Positions 33,401-41,029 of a stretch of DNA of 64,000 bases are shown here, piece after piece (position 1 is the first letter of the stretch; every line of letters starts with the position of its first letter). The DNA comes from Aplectana chamaeleonis. Lineage: Eukaryota > Nematoda > Chromadorea > Rhabditida > Cosmocercidae. Made by a program: the position numbers and the translations under genes. The stretch spans positions 124,001 through 188,000 of the forward strand of contig JAPDOI010000009.1 in the NCBI GenBank assembly GCA_029168955.1. The letters are read 5' to 3'. Below the pieces are notes generated by a model. It was not told the DNA's origin and ran no database searches. It saw only the letters and a program-made list of their open reading frames with translations.

Positions 33401-35806
33401 CTGCAAAAATTTCTAAAGTTGAGGAAACTGGACAGATGTAGCTATGGTTAAAAACCCTCAACTAGTTGAAAAGCATTATATCAAGTTCAAGATAGAAGCT
33501 GAAGATTATTATGATCCTTTGCGAGCCAACTGATCAGTGTAAATACGGAAGCTCATTTGGACGAAAACCCCGTTTCCAGCAAAAATCATGCCAGTTACTC
33601 CACTTTCGTTTAGTGTATAAAAACGGCGTATTCAAATCTATGTTTGTAAAGGCTGCAGACATCTCTGAACCGAGTTATGGCGCGTTTCCTCAGATCGGTG
33701 ACAACCTAAAAAAAAGGCGTTGCGAATCGGTGCTTGTTTACCCCGGGTGCGACGTCATGATAACGTCAGTCCCGTGGGAAACGAAAAATGGACCAACAGC
33801 TAGGATCTTACAACCTGGAATAATTACCCGAGCAAGCAGCATACTGTAATAACGATGATGGAACTACAGCAATACCACATTCTAGAATGTGCACCCGATG
33901 TCTCCAACTTGGAACTCATTGGGCTTATCAATATGGATCCTCACTGTAATACGATTGCGAAATGCTGCTCCATTGCTTACACGACAGCACACGATTAGTT
34001 TAGATCATTTTATTCTCTAAGGTGATCACGATAAAGTGAAGGAAAGATGAAACTATATGCACTAGAAAATCATGAAAGAGGATCAGATATAACGCGAGAA
34101 TACCTCTGGAACTACTGTTAATGAAAACACGGGATTCGGCCGATCAACCGTTCGTCAATGAAGCTCATCGCAAGCAGCTGTTCTAAGAAGTTGGATAGAA
34201 GAGTTCCAAAGAGCCTAAGGCCCCCAGCGTAGCAGTGTATTAGTAACGGAAAGGCAATGACACGGCAAAATACAAAGCGGCCACACCGGGCCGTCGCCAA
34301 AGAGGCGAATGATTCGGCCAATCGAACCAATCCGGCGCGGGCGGCGCAAGTGTATTGGAAATGCGGTTTTCGCTGTGGGACCGACAACGTGCAGGCCTTC
34401 TTGAGAGCGAAGCATAGCGCTTTTGCGACAAAGGGTTTGGTCTGCGTATCAGATTTAGTCTAGAGGATGGACCAGGTGAGATCCTTGGAGCTGGCCGTGC
34501 GGTGTTGGCGGCATCACCGACCAGCGGGGTTTCGATCTACCGTTGCAGCCCTGTCTATTCACAAGACTAAATTGATTTCGGAGACTCTACCCACCCATGA
34601 GAGAATTTTTAGGCTGCCCAGAGAATTTGTTCCGATTTGTCTTAAAACTATTTCCTGAGACTCTTTGAGGTCCTGAACGCAAATCTTGGGTCTCCTTCCA
34701 GATATTGCGAGGCTTACTGTAGGTTACGGTAGCGTTAATGCTATTTACCAGATGTAAACTATCTTAATATTCCAAAAATTGGTAAGTAGATATTCAATTC
34801 GTGTTCAGCATTCACCTCCTCGGTAAAATTTGAAAAAATTGAGATATTGACCTTACTACCATATACCAGCTTTACCCTATCTAAAAGCGATATCCGGACT
34901 TCAAGTTCGCGATTAGCGCTCCAAATGACCTCTAAATTGAAGTTCTGAGGCGAATCTAACGTAGCGTTTTGCAAATGATGAAAAGTTGCACTGTCTCCGT
35001 ATAACCAAGAGAAAAAATGTTTTGAGCCAAGTCGGGAAAAACAGATTTTCTGTGGTCGCATTCACAAAACCACTGGAACCCCTCGGATCAGCACCCAACT
35101 ACTGAAACCCTCATAACTCGTTGAAATGCCCAATAATTTCTAGTCAGCATTATTGCCTCAATGACGCGATAAGCTTTTGATCTACGCTACAAGCTGCAGC
35201 ACTGTTATTGCGGGACCCCTTCATTCTATAGGTGCATAACCAGTCTAAGAGTGGTATTGTACACCGTACTCCTCGTTTAGCGAAACTTGTATTACTATTC
35301 TTTCGACCTCTTTTTTAAGTGTACTCTAATAGAGGGTACACATCTAATTTTCAGCCCTCTCTTTTGAGTGCGCTTCTTTGAAAGGTGTGCTTCAAATAGA
35401 GGTGTAATTGTAATAGAGAAAGTACGGATTATGTACTTGTCCTCCAAATCAAACTGGACAGCCCCATCACCATGGTGGAACATTCCACTGATAGTGAGTG
35501 CAAGGAGGTTAGGACGTTATGGTGAAGAGCCATGGAAAATAGTAAGATGCCAAAAGAAAGTAATAAGGTTTTTCTTGGAAAAAGATTCTTCATTACAGAT
35601 CGCTGGCGTGTGATGCTCTGAACGTACTGATGTACCAGAAAACCATTTCACCAGACGAGTACCTGCGTCTCTGCCAGCACCTCGACCACGTTAACCCGAT
35701 CACTATCTGCATACTCGCTCAACTTCTTCGCAACAATACTCAGTTCTATAACACCATGCAGGGACCACGTCCTCTGGAAATAAATCCAATTCAACAGCGA
35801 AACTAG
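12484..35806 (+). CDS. 13-exon gene for a lysine-rich / T-A-R/K motif protein, family unknown
   Basis: Exons: 12484-12497, 12597-12688, 17826-17954, 18068-18380, 25610-25684, 29189-29233, 29414-29969, 30027-30089, 30133-30222, 31274-31424, 33100-33185, 33237-33340, 35599-35806. They sum to 1926 nt, giving 641 residues plus TAG. Every junction is GT/AG with matching phase. The ATG has an in-frame TGA 27 nt upstream. Residues 5-225 are dominated by Lys, Ser, His and Arg, suggesting a nucleic-acid-binding or nuclear/nucleolar tail (inference). Residues 230-400 are rich in Pro/Glu/Lys with T-A-R/K motifs at 260, 282, 298, 325 and 358, and another at 479; KEPDLPTA occurs twice. The last 100 residues are non-repetitive and probably folded. 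No catalytic motif, signal peptide or membrane segment is visible. Additional exons inside the 5-7 kb introns cannot be excluded. AATAAA signals lie at 35810 and 35892. Confidence 0.85.
12597..12688 (+). CDS. Exon 2
   Basis: The acceptor is ATCTTTCAG and the donor GTACCT. It encodes about residues 5-35, including QAEPEPGIVLVKQTQAYKD, the last non-basic stretch before the lysine-rich region. Phase 2 in, phase 1 out. Confidence 0.78.
12911..13245. mobile_element. GGCCCCCGTCATAGT MITE (335 bp)
   Basis: The inverted ends are GGCCCCCGTCATAGTTG and CGACTATGACGGGGGCC. The interior has tandem-like GATGAAAATC / TGATAAAAATC words that fold on themselves. The flanks no longer show a clear duplication. 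Its termini relate it to 13422-14008, 20894-21536 and 39532-40105. Confidence 0.8.
13422..14008. mobile_element. GGCCCCGG MITE copy A, GAA target duplication
   Basis: Ends GGCCCCGGTCATAGTTGG and CCAACTATTACCGGGGCC, flanked by GAA on both sides. The left half carries C-rich tracts, the right half (13918-13973) matching G-rich tracts, and GAGAAAATCACTCGRTGTATC units are repeated internally. Copy B is at 20894-21536 and is nearly identical over most of its length. Confidence 0.88.
14009..15090. repeat. Intronic repeats with AATTTGCC...CACAAAATTCTC ends
   Basis: Two direct copies of a terminal-repeat-like block, at 14440-14505 and 14666-14730, read AATTTGCCAYCGGCACAAAA, then TCTCACTCAGGAAT and CTGTTAAAGTTGCGCTTTGG. 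Inverted copies of the same end are at 16660-16712, 18976-19008 and 37875-37947. A 60-bp near-duplication containing AATGTGTAGCATTC lies at 14990-15075. No gene. Confidence 0.6.
15091..15740. mobile_element. GC-rich TIR element (CTCAGGTACTCAGGG ends)
   Basis: CTCAGGTACTCAGGG followed by GTCGGCCGGC at the left is mirrored at 15705-15740. About 650 bp with CGGCCGGC words throughout and no transposase frame. The short open frames inside follow from GC richness. Confidence 0.6.
16249..16602 (+). mobile_element. AGGCAG-end element, short subfamily, intact TTAA flanks
   Basis: Ends AGGCAGTGTTCACGAT and CGCGAACACTGCCT (16589-16602), with TTAA on both sides (16245-16248 and 16603-16606). Without the nested 170-bp MITE it is only about 184 bp long. 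Confidence 0.85.
16307..16476. mobile_element. 170-bp MITE, copy 2
   Basis: Same inverted ends and same length as the copy at 3111-3280. The interiors share the paired CCATGG words and the GGCCGTGGC block. It is nested in 16249-16602. Confidence 0.88.
17084..17520. other. No gene recognised (intron 2)
   Basis: AT-rich unique sequence with repeated ACATGTTT words at 17160-17205. No terminal repeats or exon signals. Confidence 0.4.
17521..17740. repeat. GCGAGCATTATTT repeat, copy in intron 2
   Basis: Begins with a GC-only hairpin (CGGCGGCGG / CCGCCGCCG, about 17521-17548) followed by T6, then four or five degenerate units of GGCGAGCATTATTTGGCGGC. It provides the uninterrupted version of the target site hit by the fold-back at 5855. 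Confidence 0.65.
17826..17954 (+). CDS. Exon 3 (lysine-rich)
   Basis: Acceptor AATATTTAG, donor CATG/GTAAGC. Encodes about residues 36-78; nearly half are Lys. Phase 1 in and out. Confidence 0.82.
18068..18380 (+). CDS. Exon 4 (lysine-rich, long)
   Basis: Acceptor TTTTCAG, donor TTCTTC/GTACGT. Encodes about residues 79-182, made almost entirely of Lys, Ser, Arg, His and Gly, with KKSKK and KRHKR-type clusters like multipartite nuclear signals. Its donor lies inside a 48-bp sequence repeated exactly at 19682-19729. Confidence 0.85.
18375..18422 (+). repeat. 48-bp exact direct repeat, copy 1 (spans exon 4 donor)
   Basis: Identical base for base to 19682-19729. Six bases are exon 4; the rest is intron 4. 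It contains both a donor (GTACGT) and, 35 nt on, an acceptor-like TTTTCAG. Confidence 0.95.
18423..19325. repeat. Intron 4, 5' part: TIR element 18734-19008 and unique sequence
   Basis: A terminal-repeat pair, CCAGCGGCACTAAATTCTC near 18744 and its near complement ending about 19008, bounds about 275 bp. Its ends match the AATTTGCC family of intron 2. The remainder has no recognisable gene. Confidence 0.5.
19326..19614 (+). repeat. tRNA-like repeat (SINE-like), left half, split by insertion
   Basis: Contains a pol III type 2 promoter: box A-like TGGCGCAGTCGGTAG near 19378, box B-like GGTTCAAATCTC near 19424, and a T6 terminator at about 19442. It is homologous to 23603-23882 on the minus strand. 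The right half resumes at 22593 after the hAT-like insertion. Confidence 0.7.
19682..19729 (+). repeat. 48-bp exact direct repeat, copy 2
   Basis: Identical to 18375-18422 but lying in the left subterminal part of the hAT-like element. Neither flank matches the gene copy. Confidence 0.95.
20192..21974 (+). mobile_element. AGGCAG-end element, large copy
   Basis: Starts AGGCAGTGTTCAC and ends ATCGTGAACGTTGTCT, with flanks ATAA and TTAA. The interior is a host for the GGCCCCGG MITE at 20894-21536 and otherwise has no recognised coding sequence. The right-end interior (TTTCCGGCGAAAACTC) resembles 39395-39425. Confidence 0.55.
20894..21536. mobile_element. GGCCCCGG MITE copy B, TAA target duplication
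   Basis: Ends GGCCCCGGTCATAGTTGG and CCAACTATGACCGGGGCC, flanked by TAA on both sides. Near-identical to 13422-14008 except for length changes in its C-rich and G-rich tracts. Confidence 0.92.
22593..22790 (+). repeat. tRNA-like repeat, right half
   Basis: Continues the repeat of 19326-19614 and is homologous to 23436-23605 on the minus strand (shared CTGTCAACACTTATG, CATATCCGAGAGGT). Confidence 0.65.
23014..23332. repeat. CCGAAT tandem-repeat element with inverted ends
   Basis: Inverted ends ATACATTGGATCCGA and TCGGATCCAATGTAT enclose several units of about 39 bp built on AAATCCGAATC and ACCGAAAAAAGGCC. The open frames on both strands are products of the repeat. Confidence 0.7.
23436..23882 (-). 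repeat. tRNA-like repeat (SINE-like), uninterrupted copy
   Basis: Reading minus, box A-like TGGCGGAGTCAGTAG, box B-like AGTTCGAATCTC and a T5 terminator lie at 23840-23765. The body continues to 23436. This intact copy shows how the halves at 19326-19614 and 22593-22790 fit together. Confidence 0.7.
23883..24125 (-). repeat. Inverted repeat arm 1 (partner 24885-25110)
   Basis: The reverse complement of this segment matches 24885-25110, including GATCACCCAATCAGCCTGCT and GAGGCTGCCATGATTG. The two arms enclose the 65-bp minisatellite. A short frame is open in both copies, but I recognise no protein. Confidence 0.8.
24350..24690 (+). repeat. 65-bp minisatellite, five copies plus a partial
   Basis: Units start at 24350, 24416, 24481, 24545 and 24610, each 64-66 bp, with a partial sixth to about 24690. 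Each starts GAGCATTTCTG and contains CAAGGGGTTGAAACCCCTGG, an internal AGGGGTT/AACCCCT palindrome. Confidence 0.93.
24885..25110 (+). repeat. Inverted repeat arm 2
   Basis: Partner of 23883-24125. It lies in intron 4 about 500 bp before exon 5. Confidence 0.8.
25610..25684 (+). CDS. Exon 5
   Basis: Acceptor CTTAAGCAG (weaker than the others), donor GTGAGT. Encodes KKRDHGHDKLWPEPAAPV and the KPKEED that follows. The phase fit on both sides is the main support. Confidence 0.72.
26033..26170 (+). repeat. Dispersed 140-bp repeat, copy 1 of 3
   Basis: Shares TTCCTTCGCG, GAGCGAG/GGCGAGAG, AGACRCAGYATRCGC and CACGCGCGAT-type words with 30550-30690 (plus) and 52850-52985 (minus). The function is unknown. 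Confidence 0.6.
27058..27181. mobile_element. 124-bp PIF-like MITE with TAA duplication
   Basis: Ends GGCCGGGATCATACT and AGTATGATCCCGGCC, flanked by TAA at 27055-27057 and 27182-27184. Subterminal GCGAC / GTCGC words extend the pairing. Confidence 0.9.
28170..28620 (+). repeat. CGCG-rich dispersed repeat, copy 1
   Basis: Shares a chain of blocks with 50485-51222: GCGACTACGCG, CTTTTCGTGTTTGTTT-like, CACTGTGAACACCTAGC and GTCGCGTCGCGCCGC followed by TCTGAACACC. Confidence 0.7.
29189..29233 (+). CDS. Exon 6
   Basis: Acceptor CTTTTCAG, donor GTAAGA. Encodes PVADSSSKKKESPKK. Phase 2 in and out. Confidence 0.82.
29414..29969 (+). CDS. Exon 7 (largest; T-A-R/K motif region)
   Basis: Acceptor TGTTTTCAG, donor GAG/GTAAGA. 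Encodes about residues 223-408: YPPLPPEG, then STARE, PTAKD, PTAKE, PTARE and PTART motifs, then a basic stretch (TPKKRKAPSER). The frame is also open back to an ATG at 29337, but that part is intron. Confidence 0.88.
30027..30089 (+). CDS. Exon 8
   Basis: Acceptor CTTGACAG, donor TTA/GTATGG. Encodes VAPAMQRELDQARADDRVG and EL. The preceding intron is 57 nt and the following one 43 nt. Phase 0 on both sides. Confidence 0.82.
30133..30222 (+). CDS. Exon 9
   Basis: Acceptor TCATTTTAG, donor ATG/GTACGA. Encodes 30 residues beginning IYGVQPEKPLRVTTGALASP. Phase 0. Confidence 0.82.
30550..30690 (+). repeat. Dispersed 140-bp repeat, copy 2 of 3 (intron 9)
   Basis: Homologous to 26033-26170 and 52850-52985. 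The rest of the intron (30223-31273) contains a piece of the GGTGGGTATATGGTGG repeat family near 30890-31000. Confidence 0.6.
31274..31424 (+). CDS. Exon 10
   Basis: Acceptor AAAATTCAG, donor GTTC/GTGAGT. Encodes RTARE (sixth motif) and a proline-rich run (QLPPSHIPPQLPPSTMLPTA). An upstream alternative acceptor would hit a stop. Confidence 0.82.
31670..31795. mobile_element. 126-bp palindromic element in intron 10
   Basis: The two halves are almost perfect inverted copies: GGGGTCGTTTATAG / CTTTAAACGACCCC, followed inward by CGCGGCGAAGTGC / GCACTTCGCCGCGG and TATTGATC / GATCAATA. In RNA it would form a long hairpin. No clear target duplication. Confidence 0.8.
32098..32672. repeat. Inverted repeat pair in intron 10 (140-bp arms)
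   Basis: Segment 32098-32240 and the reverse complement of 32534-32672 match (AAGTCCATCGGCATGTGGA, GTGTGGCTAAGGAGCAGTTC). About 290 bp of AT-rich sequence separates them. GTGGATCGAATCCAC in each arm resembles a tRNA T-arm, but no complete tRNA can be drawn. Confidence 0.75.
33100..33185 (+). CDS. Exon 11
   Basis: Acceptor ATTTTCCAG, donor AAG/GTAGAG. Encodes GEGLRVNIDEILRLGAIMER and RQMQPTKK. Phase 1 in, 0 out. Confidence 0.82.
33237..33340 (+). CDS. Exon 12
   Basis: Acceptor TTATTTAG, donor GAAAA/GTGAGT. Encodes MSFEWIAYNRHTAHQQPEAF and a VTAVGDVRLE tail. The preceding intron is 51 nt. Confidence 0.85.
33341..35598 (+). other. Intron 12 (2.3 kb)
   Basis: Unique sequence plus dispersed repeats. 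34522-34600 resembles 55600-55690 on the minus strand (GATCTACCG, CAGCCC, CATTCACA words), and 34690-35060 contains the GGTTACGGTAG motif family. The plus-strand frame at 33511-33849 has no splice support. Confidence 0.5.
35599..35806 (+). CDS. Exon 13 (stop codon)
   Basis: Acceptor TTCATTACAG; ends AAC TAG at 35804-35806. Encodes 68 residues including SPDEYLRLCQHLDHVNPITI and LAQLLRNNTQFYNTM, predicted mostly helical. It is the best candidate for a folded domain of the protein. Confidence 0.87.
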
Positions 35807-35809
35807 AAT

Positions 35810-35897
35810 AATAAACCGTTATGGCCGGAGTGTTGAGAGCATGGGTTCAAGATCATTCCTATTTCCCCAAATTTTGTTTCATATATAATGCAATAAA
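35810..35897 (+). terminator. Polyadenylation signals of the 13-exon gene
   Basis: AATAAA at 35810-35815, four bases after the stop, and again at 35892-35897. The second gives a more usual 3' UTR length. Confidence 0.55.
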
Positions 35898-36238
35898 AGA
35901 CTACTAAAAATAAATTTAAATCATTTGAGAAAGCCTTCTGAGCAACTCGCTCTTTTAGAAGGGTGGGATTTCATGGATCGGAAGGATCTGAAAATGTGTG
36001 CCACGTTGAAAGAATAACAGAATTCACAGGCAACGAAACCATGGAAGGCTTGATCAATCACAAGGGGAGCTTTCGCCATCCTAGTCTTCAGCGCCATTTC
36101 CCGCTGACTTCATGCGCAGGGCCTGTCAAATACCTCAGATTGATTTTCCCACCGGAGGAGCGCTCAAATCTCGAAAAATATTTCCACGATTCCATAGGGG
36201 AGTTATGGGTCGGACGACATCGATAATAAAATAGTTCA

Positions 36239-36908
36239 TTTCCAAAAGCTTAGCTTCCTCGCAAAAGTAATGATTTGGCAATGTTATAGCTACAAGAAAT
36301 ATAGAATTTAACAAAATAAAATGAAAAAAAAACAACTCGAAATATGTTTGAAAATGATTTGGCACAAAATAACCAGAAGTAATGAAAAACTGGGAAATGT
36401 AGTGAAATGACCAAAACCGGATTTGGCGGTCATTCATAGGCCAACTTTTGATAAGTATGTAGTGACTGACGAGCGATTACATTTTACAAGATAATCCGTT
36501 AAACTTATCAAAGCGAAATCAAGCGCGCATCGGATTTGAGCGTTACGTTCACATAGCTTGACCTATGCTGATTTCCGTACTACAGCTTCAATGAAATGTT
36601 TTACGGTTTCCGTTGCGCGCTTGATTTAGCTTTGATAAGTTTAACGGATTATCTTGTAAAATGTAATCGCTCGTCAGTCACTACATACTTATCAAAAGTT
36701 GGCCTATGAATGACCGCCAAATCCGGTTTTGGTCATTTCACTACATTTCCCAGTTTTTCATTACTTCTGGTTATTTTGTGCCAAATCATTTTCAAACATA
36801 TTTCGAGTTGTTTTTTTTTTCATTTTATTTTGTTAAATTCTATATTTCTTGTAGCTATAACATTGCCAAATCATTACTTTTGCCAGGAAGCTAAACTTTT
36901 GGAAATTT
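36239..36908. mobile_element. Near-perfect inverted repeat, 290-bp arms
   Basis: Arms 36239-36529 and 36614-36908 differ by only a few bases, around an 84-bp spacer. Outer ends are TTTCCAAAAGCTTAGCTTCC and its near complement. No coding sequence beyond mirrored frames. It starts about 430 bp after the gene's stop codon. The high identity implies recent insertion or ongoing gene conversion. Confidence 0.9.
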
Positions 36909-37104
36909 CATATATTTTTCCCAAAGGTTCCCATTATGACCTGATTTTTGCTCAGCGATCCCCAGTCTAGAGAGGCAAAACCTTTCATGAAAGCTTTTGC
37001 CTAAGGTAAATAATTAAATCATTACCGATCGGTGTGGTCGGACGACTATAACTCCTAACAATTGTGACCCGCAGACATAAAAAAACGACCCTTTGTTTCC
37101 TACT

Positions 37105-37515
37105 CAGGTCCCGTACACGTTTTACGGCATCGTGCGCACTTCCAGTAGGGTCCCGTACACTTTTTGCGGCGTCATGCGCTTTCCCACTGGAGTCCCGCAC
37201 ACTTTCTTTGGCGTCCTGTGCACTCCACTGGGGCCCGCACACTTTCTACGGCGTCCTGCGCACTTCCACTTGGGTCTCGCACACTTACTACGGCGTCCTA
37301 CGCATTCCCACTGATGTTCCGCAGACTTTTTACGGCGTCCTGAGCATTCCCACTAGGAGCCCGCACACATTCTGCGGCGTCTCGCACACTCCCACTGTGG
37401 TCCCGTACACTTTCTTTGGCGTCCTGTGCACTCCCACTGGGGCCCGCACGCTTTCTACGGCGTCCTGGGCACTTCCACTTGGGTCTCGCACACTTTCTAC
37501 GGCGTACGGCGCACT
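37105..37515 (+). repeat. 42-bp minisatellite, 10 copies, open as protein
   Basis: Units of 41-42 bp follow the pattern CCCGCACACTTTCTACGGCG, then TCCTGCGCACT, then TCCCACTGGG. A frame stays open through the array (37064-37600), giving repeats of about 14 residues such as HTFYGVLRTSTWVS. Units 3-5 and 8-10 match each other best, so there is a higher-order repeat of about 210 bp. No splice signals or known motif make it a gene. Confidence 0.9.
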
Positions 37516-37865
37516 CCTCAAATCTTATTCACACCAACCGTCTCAAGGAGGAAACAATCGTGGGCAGAAGTCTATCATTAGCTGTGTTGATTTTCATTAG
37601 TTCATTTTTAAAGTTCAGTGAGCGTCGGATGGTTTACAATAACACGTTTATATGTTTTTACCCGTCTTGGCCCTCAATTTTGAGGTTCCGATAAAACTGA
37701 GCTTTCAGCTCCAACATTGAATAGGAGCTAGCTGCATCCATTTCCAGCCTCCTGCCAAAAAACTTACTTCCTAGCTAAATTTTATGTGTTGCAACAAGAT
37801 CGTGAATGCCGTCTGGAAAAAAAGGAGATTGACAGTTTTTCGACCAAAATCACTTGGTTTTCTCA
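37494..37865 (+). repeat. 370-bp direct duplication, copy 1
   Basis: Starts with the last minisatellite unit and runs through TTCACACCAACCGTCTC and GCTGTGTTGATTTTCA. Copy 2 is 37954-38330. The copies are separated by about 90 bp holding an AATTTGCC-family end. Confidence 0.85.
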
Positions 37866-37953
37866 ACTTTCTCGGGTGCTAAGAAACGCCCAACTTTAAC
37901 AGGATAATTCCTGAGTGAGAATTTTGTGCCGGTGGCAAATTATAATCGTCTCT

Positions 37954-38330
37954 TTCTGCGGCGCCCTGCGCACTCCTCAAGTCCTATTTACACCAACCAT
38001 CTCGAAGAGAGAACAATCTTGGCCGGAAGCCTATCATTAGCTGTGTTGATTTTCACTACTTTATTTTCGAAGTTCAGAGAACGTCGGATGGTTTGCAATA
38101 ACATGTTTACGTGTTTTTACCCGTCTTGACCCTCAATATTGAGGTTCCGCTAATATTGAGTTTTCAACTCCAAAATTGAATAGGAGCTAGCTGCATCCAT
38201 TTCTAGCCTCCTGCCAAACAGTTAACTCCCTAGCTCAATTTTAAGTACTGGAACAAGATCGTGAACGCCGTCTGAAAAAAAGGAGATTAACAGTTTTTCG
38301 ACCAAAATCACGTGGTTTTCGCCATTTTTC
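37954..38330 (+). repeat. 370-bp direct duplication, copy 2
   Basis: Homologous to 37494-37865 but with only a single minisatellite unit at its start. Confidence 0.85.
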
Positions 38331-39531
38331 TCGAGCGCCAAGAAACCATTCCAAACCATTTTTGGTACATACACCAACTTTTTACGCTCTCTCCAATGGA
38401 GAAAAAACCGCATCTCCAAAGTTTCTCTGAACGCTGATTCCGGAATCGCAGAGTTGCGCATGGGCGAGTTAAAGCCAAATCTGGTGCGCGCTTCGCGCGC
38501 GCCACAATTATAGAAATAATATCGCATCATGAACAAGTCGGTGAGGTCGATCTCGGGCAAGGCGAAGTGGAGCGCGAGGCTTCAGATAACATGCAGAAGA
38601 GCCAGGCTGTTGGCAGTCGTGACGGCGGGACTCGGGAGCCCGGTGCGTGTGGTCCGTGACGAGCTGCTGGTGCGAGTAACGAGTGACCGAGAGAGGGCGT
38701 TTCCAATCTCTCAAATAGGCACGTTGGGCACTATATTGTGAGACAGAAGACAATACACCCGGAATCTATTGACCTTGTGCAACGGGGTAACTCGTCCACC
38801 ACTACCTGCCTATTCCTAAACCCTTACAGTAGTTGCAGATATTATGTCGGTACTGGAGGTGGATCTCAAAACAAGTGGCACTTTCAATGGAGGCGTATTT
38901 CAAGTAAAAGGTGTACTTCTGATATTCTCTCCTCCCATTTCGGTAGACTTTTATTACAGATGTGTTTGAAATGGATGTAGGACGATATCCCCGATCACAA
39001 TAGAGGACCAATGAAAGTCTTTACCAAATCCCAAATGACGGAATCGCCACACCAACGCCGAAAATCGAAAAGAAAATCTGATCATGTGGGCAGGCTCAAA
39101 AATTCTTCCGGACCGTGTTCACGATAAAAACTGTCTTCAGGTTCTCAGCGGAAACTGAATTTACTGGGGTCCCTTGCAACAATAATGGCGGAATAACCGC
39201 TGAAAACGAACCACAGATAGTCTTACATGGTCCACAAACATGTACGCGCTATGCCTCACTCGCACACTTCCTTGTTGCCTGTTGAGGGAGTGGGCTCGGC
39301 GGGCATGTCATAACCAAGTTTGAATGCCGTATAAGGCTCATTTTTAGCCCCCTTTTGTTCCCCCTTTTTGTTGTAATGGACCCCGGTGCATTCGATTTCC
39401 GGTTAAAACTCGAAGATAGTTGTGAATCGGTTGTTGTTACCCTGGGTCCAGAGTCATAGTGACGTCAGTCTCGAGGAAATTTGCTAGCGGACTAACAAAG
39501 AAGATGATACAACCCAAACTAATGGCCCCAT
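38331..39531. other. No gene recognised
   Basis: Short frames at 38529-38753 on both strands lack splice context. CGTGTTCACGATAAAA at about 39117 is a solitary AGGCAG-type left end; 39395-39425 resembles the right interior of 20192-21974. Confidence 0.4.
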
Positions 39532-40105
39532 TTAGGCCCCCGTCATAGTCGGTGGATCTACTGAGTCCCACCGGGTCGATACGCACCGAATTCGTGGGAA
39601 ATGGGTGCAAAAAAATCAACCCACTGAGTCCGACTGCGACCGTCTGATGCCCAACGCAATCCCCCGGTCGATACTGATGGTTCTCAAGGGCGGGGCTAAT
39701 GCACCGACTGAGTCCGACTGAGTCCTACCGAAATCATCCTCACCCCCCCCCTCGGTCGATATAGGTGTTTCTCACGTGATTTGGGTGCATTTTTTCCGGC
39801 CGACTGCGACCTGCCGAGTCCCGCCGCATCTCGACTCTCGTCGTCTGCGCTCTGCCCCACCTGCTGCTGATACGGAAATCAGATTCAGACATGTTGAAAA
39901 CAAGAAAAATCAGCCACCAGACACGTTCCGATTCACAGCTGAGGTGATAATCGTCACTATCAATTGCGTGTTTCGCAGAGGAGTTGGTTGGCGCTGGGGG
40001 CAACCGGACTCAGTGGGACTCAGCAGGTTTTTCCACTCCGGACTCATTCGGACTCAGTCGGACTCAGCAAGTTTTTCGACGAAGTCTGACCGGGACCTTA
40101 GAGCT
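39532..40105. mobile_element. GGCCCCC-family element, decayed right end
   Basis: The left end GGCCCCCGTCATAGTCGG matches the family. The right end near 40080-40105 (GACCGGGACC) is only a weak partner. Inside are repeated GGACTCAGTCGGACTCAG and CGACTGAGTCC words in both orientations. Confidence 0.5.
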
Positions 40106-41029
40106 TGGAGGGGAAGAAAGATTAGAAAATTGGAACAAACATTACAAGAAAAGGGAGCACAATCAAAAAGGGAGCACGGGTCATGGTCTGTGACCTATTC
40201 ATTGAAGATGCTCTACACGAGCCATTTATACTATAGATAATATACTAGTGTTTAAAAGGCCGGAGTCCCAGAAACGAAGCACGACACGTCGAGTAGAAGG
40301 GAGCAGTAAGGAAGACCAGGAACATCACGGAGCTGCAGGAAGGAGGACCACGCTTGTTCGGGACACGGACGAAGACTGATGACTCAGACTGAGGCTGCCC
40401 CATCCAGTCCGACGGTCGGCTCAACCGTGCTTCCGGCTTTCGTTGCAGGACCGACCACGCCCAGCCTCCTTGCAGAGCGATAGTATTGCGTTCACGCGAT
40501 AAAAACCGTTTTTTACTTGAACACTGCCTATAAACAGTGTCAAGCGTTTTCGGGAGTCACGAGGTCAATAGTGTATCAAAATGCGGAATTTCGGAAATCA
40601 AGATGCGGTTTGCGCTCATTTTTGGGTCCAATTAGGAGTCGGCCAGGCTCTTACGGCAGCAGAGATCCCCGCGCCATTTTATTGTGCGAAATTTTTCATT
40701 TCCGGCATACAAGGAGCATGGAGAGCACAACCGGTGGAACCAGGACATTGTAATCGACAAAATCATTGAAAATGATAATTTTAAAATGATCTATTTCGAA
40801 TCCCACATAGTTGTGCACAGCTATCTCAGCCACAATAGCTATAAGGTCAACTCATTATAACGCTTCATTGGTGTCTAACAGAGTGACGTTCAAGTTAAGT
40901 GCAATAGAAAAACAACTGCTCTGTCGACATCCTGCATCGATTCTTCACTACAGCCTCACCATTGTAGGTCTTAGGATTGATAAAAACACCATAATCAAAA
41001 CCTTTTTTGCTTCGCACTACTTTTATTAA
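40106..41029. other. No gene recognised
   Basis: Contains a very short pair of AGGCAG-type ends (about 40488-40545: CGTTCACGCGATAAAAA ... GAACACTGCC). The rest is unique sequence without exon signals. Confidence 0.4.

Noticed and set aside
33511..33849. Additional exon between exons 12 and 13
   Set aside because: No acceptor/donor pair in the right phase; skipping it gives a perfect phase-2 join.
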